Positions 6,207 through 9,492 of a stretch of 9,492 bases of DNA are shown here, piece after piece. The translations under genes and the position numbers were made by a program. The stretch's first letter is position 1. The number at the start of each line of letters is the position of its first letter. The notes under the pieces are model-generated. The model worked only from the letters and a program-made list of their open reading frames with translations. It made no database searches and was not told the origin of the DNA. Source of the stretch: Chloroflexota bacterium (lineage in GTDB: Bacteria > Chloroflexota > Dehalococcoidia > Dehalococcoidales > RBG-16-60-22); the NCBI GenBank assembly GCA_016875955.1, contig VGOH01000038.1, positions 1 through 9,492 on the forward strand, given 5' to 3'.

Positions 6207-7271
6207 GTGAAACGTGCGGAACTCAAAGGAAAGGTACAGACAGTACTGGGGTTGATAACCCCAGCCGAGATGGGCATTACCCTGCCCCATGAGCACCTCA
6301 TCTGCGACGCCACCACCTGGCACTACGCTCCGGACGAGGCCACGGAGCGGGTATGGGCCCGCCACCCGGTGACCCTTGATACCCTGTGGTGGGTACGCTA
6401 CCATCCCTTCCAGAACCTGGACGACCTGCAGATGATGGATGAAGAGCTGACGATTGAAGAGGTCATGCGTTACAAGGCGCTGGGCGGGAGGACGATTGTT
6501 GAGCTTACCATACGTGGTTTATACCCCGACCCCAAGGCGGTGGCAAGAATCGCCCGCGTCACCGGCCTGAATATCATCATGGGCACTGCCTACTATGTAG
6601 AATCTTCCTATCCGGCGACCGGCGTTGATGTCAGCGCCAAAAGCGAGGAGGAAATCGCCGAGGAATTCATCAAGGACATCTTTGAGGGTTTCGGCAGCGC
6701 CGGGATACATGCCGGGCTTATCGGTGAGATAGGCTGCTCCTGGCCTTTCACCGCCAACGAGCAGAAGGTGGTGCGGGCCGGAGCCCGCGCCCAGAAAGCC
6801 ACCGGCGCCGCCATCAATATTCACCCCGGCCAGAACGAGATGGCAGCCATGGAGTGTATCAAGGTGCTGGACAGGGCGGGCGCCGACCTGAGCCGCGTGG
6901 TTATGAGCCACTGTGACCGTGCGGTGAGGGAGCCAACCAATCGCATCGCTCTGGCCAAGACCGGCTGTACCATTGAATACGACCTGTTCGGCAGGGAAGG
7001 CTACTATCCTCTCCGCTTTCGGGTCATTGATATCCCCAATGACGCCCAGCGCATCAACGAGCTAAAGGAGCTGGCCGATAAAGGTTTTGCGAAGCAGCTC
7101 TTCATCTCGCACGATAATTACACCAAGAGCGCGCTCTGCCGCTACGGCGGCTGGGGCTACGGACATATCCTGCGGGACGCCGTGCCGGTGATGAAAATCA
7201 AGGGGCTCTCGCAGGAGCTTATTGATACCATAATGATTGAAAATCCAAAGCGGATGTTCACTTTTGTGTAG
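6207..7271 (+). CDS. Phosphotriesterase-family metallohydrolase, possible lactonase
   Basis: This amidohydrolase-superfamily barrel protein has 354 residues with a binuclear metal site. H28 and H30 lie in PHEHLICD, bridging E174 in LIGEIGCS, H206 in NIHPGQ, H235 in SHCDRA, and the catalytic D303 in ISHDNY. The spacing of E174, H206 and H235 equals that of K169, H201 and H230 in Pseudomonas phosphotriesterase. The bridge is Glu, as in the PHP subgroup, rather than carboxylated Lys. There is no signal peptide. Translation starts at GTG immediately after the preceding TAG, with AAAGGAGG (6192-6199) seven bases ahead, so it is likely coupled to the flavoprotein. Lactonases are common in this family and fit the acid-sugar neighbours. 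A carboxylesterase or phosphodiesterase role remains possible, and organophosphate hydrolysis is unlikely to be the natural role. Confidence 0.87.
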   Translation: MKRAELKGKVQTVLGLITPAEMGITLPHEHLICDATTWHYAPDEATERVWARHPVTLDTLWWVRYHPFQNLDDLQMMDEELTIEEVMRYKALGGRTIVELTIRGLYPDPKAVARIARVTGLNIIMGTAYYVESSYPATGVDVSAKSEEEIAEEFIKDIFEGFGSAGIHAGLIGEIGCSWPFTANEQKVVRAGARAQKATGAAINIHPGQNEMAAMECIKVLDRAGADLSRVVMSHCDRAVREPTNRIALAKTGCTIEYDLFGREGYYPLRFRVIDIPNDAQRINELKELADKGFAKQLFISHDNYTKSALCRYGGWGYGHILRDAVPVMKIKGLSQELIDTIMIENPKRMFTFV

Positions 7272-7291
7272 CCATAGAAGGAGGCAGGCAT

Positions 7292-8566
7292 ATGAGCAAC
7301 AGGCAGAAAACAAAGGTACCGGTGCTGGCCTGGTATGGCGATGAGGAACTGGAGATAGATTTCCCGGAGTCCTGGGACGTCACCGTCTGTAAGATGAAGG
7401 GGCACGATGCCCCGCCTCTCTCCGATGCCGGGATACGGAAGGCCTTCGCCAGTCCCGTTGGCACCAGGACCATCAAGGAGCTGGCCAGGGGCAAAAAGGA
7501 GGTGGCGATTCTCTTTGATGACCTCTCCCGGCCGACGCCGTCGGCCACGCTGATACCGTATATCCTGGGGGAGCTGAAGGCGGCGGGGGTTCCCGATGAT
7601 AATATCCGTTTCATTGCCGCCATCGGTGCCCACGGCACGATGAACGGCATTGATTTCCGGAAAAAGCTGGGCGACGATGTCATGTCGCGTTTTTTGTTCT
7701 ATAACCACAACCCGTATGAGAACTGCACCCCGCTGGGGGTGAGCAAATACGGCACGCCCATGGAGGTGAACAGCGAGTTCATGGCCTGTGACCTCAAGAT
7801 AGGCATCGGCGCCATCGTGCCGCATCCTTACGGCTTTGGCGGCGGCTGCAAGATAATCCTGCCCGGCGTCGCTTCCATGCAGACGATAGCCTCCAACCAC
7901 AACCGGCTGGTGTTTGACCCCTCGGTGGCCATCGGCAAGCTGCGGGAAAACGTTATCCTTGAGGACATCATTGAAGCTGCCCGCATGGCCAAACTTGATG
8001 TCAAGGTGGACGCCATCGTCAACCTGAAGAGGCAGGTGACCGCGCTCTTCGTGGGCGACCCCGTTGAAGAACATAAAGCGGGCGTTGAGGTTGCCAAAAC
8101 GCATTACGCCACGGATATGGTGCACAATGCCGATATCGTGGTGGCCAACTGCTTCTCCAAGGCGAACGAGATGCTGCTGGCGCCGCCGGTGGTGTCCCCG
8201 CTGCTGGCGGAAAACGGCGGCGGCGATATGGTGCTGGTGGTGGTGACGCCAGAGGGGCAGATACACCATTACTTTGACCGCAGCTTTGGCAAGAGCTACG
8301 GTGGACTGGGGTGGGGACCACTGTGCCGCAAGAACGCCCTGCCCAAAAACACCAGGAAGCTGACCATTATGGCGCCGTATCCGGACAGGGTCGGTGCCGA
8401 CTGGTTGGCGCCGTATGAGATGGTTAACTGGGCCAGGAGCTGGCCGGAGGTAATCAAAGACCTGGAGCGGCGTTACGGCAAGAAGGCTAAAGTCGCCGTG
8501 GTACCTGACGCCACCGTCCAGTATTTCCCGGAAGCAGTCCCGAAGTGTGACCTCTGCTCCGGTTAG
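7292..8566 (+). CDS. LarA-like nickel-pincer 2-hydroxyacid racemase/epimerase homologue
   Basis: A homologue of lactate racemase LarA (DUF2088 N-terminal domain), 424 residues. LarA interconverts stereoisomers at the alpha-hydroxyl carbon through hydride transfer to a nickel-pincer nucleotide tethered to a lysine. Equivalents of the catalytic residues are all present: DDLSRPTPS (77-85), H114 in GAHGTMN, H178 in VPHP, K187 in GGGCKIILPG, and H203 in ASNH. The K-to-H spacing of 16 equals that of Lactobacillus LarA (K184, H200). Cys186 next to the pincer lysine and a CDLC ending (419-422) are distinctive. GAAGGAGG lies seven bases before the ATG, 20 bases after the preceding gene. The cofactor-making genes larB, larC and larE are not in the window. 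It probably acts on a sugar acid or another hydroxy acid rather than on lactate, given the context (inference). Confidence 0.85.
   Translation: MSNRQKTKVPVLAWYGDEELEIDFPESWDVTVCKMKGHDAPPLSDAGIRKAFASPVGTRTIKELARGKKEVAILFDDLSRPTPSATLIPYILGELKAAGVPDDNIRFIAAIGAHGTMNGIDFRKKLGDDVMSRFLFYNHNPYENCTPLGVSKYGTPMEVNSEFMACDLKIGIGAIVPHPYGFGGGCKIILPGVASMQTIASNHNRLVFDPSVAIGKLRENVILEDIIEAARMAKLDVKVDAIVNLKRQVTALFVGDPVEEHKAGVEVAKTHYATDMVHNADIVVANCFSKANEMLLAPPVVSPLLAENGGGDMVLVVVTPEGQIHHYFDRSFGKSYGGLGWGPLCRKNALPKNTRKLTIMAPYPDRVGADWLAPYEMVNWARSWPEVIKDLERRYGKKAKVAVVPDATVQYFPEAVPKCDLCSG
7763..7798 (+). repeat. 36-base near-identical segment shared with the facing LarA paralogue (copy 1)
   Basis: This stretch encodes EVNSEFMACDLK. 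It matches the reverse complement of 9432-9467 at 35 of 36 bases, differing only in one Cys codon (TGT here, TGC there). The two copies are inverted, about 1.6 kb apart, each inside a LarA-like gene. Confidence 0.8.
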
Positions 8567-8583
8567 AACTATACTGACATATG

Positions 8584-8630
8584 AAAAGGCAGGGTGCTGG
8601 TTGGACTTTTGTGATGGCACCCTGCCTTTT
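8584..8630. terminator. Bidirectional intrinsic terminator between convergent LarA-like genes
   Basis: AAAAGGCAGGGTGC (8584-8597) pairs perfectly over 14 bases with GCACCCTGCCTTTT (8617-8630) around a 19-base loop. The arms supply a T run after the G/C stem on both strands. It begins 18 bases past the stop of the rightward operon and ends 19 bases past the stop of the leftward gene, so it can end transcripts from either side. Confidence 0.85.
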
Positions 8631-8648
8631 ATTTAACCTGACAATTTA

Positions 8649-9492
8649 TTAGTCGCCGGGGACGGTGGGGCCTTTGGGCATGCCGCTGCGCGGGAAGTAT
8701 TGCAGCGTGCCGTCGGGGACGACCACCGTTTTGGCTTTAGCGCCGTGGTTCTTTTTCAGCGCGGCCAGTATCTCGGCCCAGCTGTTGAGTATGGTTATCT
8801 TGTCAATGGCGCCAATCCAGTCAAGTCCGGCCTTGTCAATGTACGGACCGAGGGCGTACATTCTTTTCACCCGTGCCGGCAGTTTTTTATGGGCGCCATA
8901 GAGCTTGCCGCCGATTGTCTTGCCAAAGCTGCGGGCAAGGTAGTGGCATATCTGGCCCTCGGGGATGTTGCCGATGACGACGAGGTCGCCGCCGGACTCT
9001 TTCAGCATTTTGCTGCCCAGCCCGGACACCAGTGCCGACTCGTTGGCTTTGGCGTAGGAATTGGCCACGACGATGTCGGCATCACTCGGTGCCTGGCAGG
9101 CATAGACTTTGCGGCCCATTTTCACGCCCTCACGCTGGGCCTTAACCAGGTCGCCGCAGAAGAGGGCGATGGTATCCCGGTTGATGTTCACCAGGGCATT
9201 GATGGAGAAATCAAGCCCTGCCATGCGCGCAATTTCCTCCATGTCCAGCCTCTGAACGTTATCGTCCACCCGACCCCAGGTATCCAGTATAATGGTGCCG
9301 GTTTCGGAAATGGTGCACAGTTTGCCGTGGTTGGTGGCAATGGACTTGGCGCTGGACACACCCGGCAGAATCATCTTGCCGCCGCCGCCGAAACCGGCGG
9401 TGGGGTGGGGCACCAGCGAGCCAACGGATACCTTGAGGTCGCAGGCCATGAACTCGCTGTTCACCTCGACCGGTACACCGCGCGAAGTGTCA
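8649..9492 (-). CDS. Second LarA-like racemase/epimerase homologue, N-terminus beyond the window
   Basis: This partial gene is paralogous to the facing gene ending at 8566. The longest frame with an internal start gives 271 residues, but the reading frame stays open to the right edge. The extra codons give TSRGVPVEVNSEF, aligning with KYGTPMEVNSEF of the paralogue, so the true start lies outside. About 150 N-terminal residues should be missing, including the H114 equivalent. In the 271-residue numbering, the pincer-site residues are H20 (VPHP), K30 (GFGGGGKMILPG) and H46 (TNH). The 10 and 16 spacings equal those of LarA H174, K184 and H200. The C-terminal part (VVVPDGTLQYFPRSGMPKG) aligns with the paralogue, but the terminal CxxC and the Cys before the lysine are absent. 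It ends at the shared terminator and belongs to a leftward unit whose other genes are not visible. Confidence 0.85.
   Translation of the reverse strand, partial: DTSRGVPVEVNSEFMACDLKVSVGSLVPHPTAGFGGGGKMILPGVSSAKSIATNHGKLCTISETGTIILDTWGRVDDNVQRLDMEEIARMAGLDFSINALVNINRDTIALFCGDLVKAQREGVKMGRKVYACQAPSDADIVVANSYAKANESALVSGLGSKMLKESGGDLVVIGNIPEGQICHYLARSFGKTIGGKLYGAHKKLPARVKRMYALGPYIDKAGLDWIGAIDKITILNSWAEILAALKKNHGAKAKTVVVPDGTLQYFPRSGMPKGPTVPGD
9432..9467 (-). repeat. 36-base near-identical segment shared with the facing LarA paralogue (copy 2)
   Basis: On the minus strand this encodes EVNSEFMACDLK and matches 7763-7798 at 35 of 36 bases. Codon choice is the same at all but one codon, while other conserved parts of the two genes differ at many third positions. 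Confidence 0.8.

Noticed and set aside
7157..8620. Long minus-strand open frame of 487 codons antisense to the first LarA-like gene
   Set aside because: Its translation is rich in His, Arg and Gly with no family motif. It opposes a gene with full catalytic motifs and a good ribosome site, and is best explained as a high-GC shadow frame.
8649..9464. Treating the second LarA homologue as a complete short 271-residue protein starting at GTG 9464
   Set aside because: The frame stays open to 9492 and the extra codons align with the paralogue, so the apparent start is internal and the gene is cut by the window edge.

Overview
The window is bacterial accessory-metabolism DNA: GC-rich, strong AGGAGG-type ribosome binding sites, short gaps between genes, and no RNA genes, transposases or CRISPR arrays that I can see. 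The mix of a gram-positive/chloroflexus-style 2-oxoacid dehydrogenase operon with enolase-superfamily, FAD-binding, phosphotriesterase-family and LarA-like genes is reminiscent of Chloroflexota (Dehalococcoidia/SAR202-like lineages) from sediment or groundwater. That is an inference from gene content only, with low confidence.

Layout. (1) Positions 1-134 are non-coding and hold two G/C-rich hairpins, downstream of the leftward operon. (2) Positions 135-3332, minus strand: three genes for a 2-oxoacid dehydrogenase complex in the order E1 alpha, E1 beta, E2. No E3 (dihydrolipoamide dehydrogenase) is seen before the window edge. (3) Positions 3333-3494 are a divergent control region with overlapping perfect dyads and candidate promoters. 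(4) Positions 3495-8566, plus strand: four tightly spaced genes, namely a galactonate-dehydratase-like enolase-superfamily enzyme, a soluble FAD-binding oxidoreductase, a phosphotriesterase-family metallohydrolase (possible lactonase) and a LarA-like nickel-pincer racemase/epimerase homologue. (5) Positions 8584-8630 are a perfect bidirectional terminator hairpin. (6) Positions 8649-9492, minus strand: a second LarA homologue, cut by the right edge, converging on the first.

How it may work together. The rightward operon looks like a catabolic module for a 2-hydroxy acid or sugar acid. A lactone could be opened by the phosphotriesterase-family enzyme, the C2 stereocentre inverted by the LarA homologue, the acid dehydrated to a 2-keto-3-deoxy acid by the enolase-superfamily enzyme, and the carbon skeleton oxidised or reduced by the flavoprotein. 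The divergent 2-oxoacid dehydrogenase would then turn a resulting 2-oxo acid (for example pyruvate) into an acyl-CoA. Active-site residues support the individual enzyme classes well. The order of steps and the substrate are inference. The strongest points for follow-up are this combination of enzymes, the LarA paralogue pair with complete pincer-site residues, and active-site substitutions in the enolase-superfamily protein and the flavoprotein.
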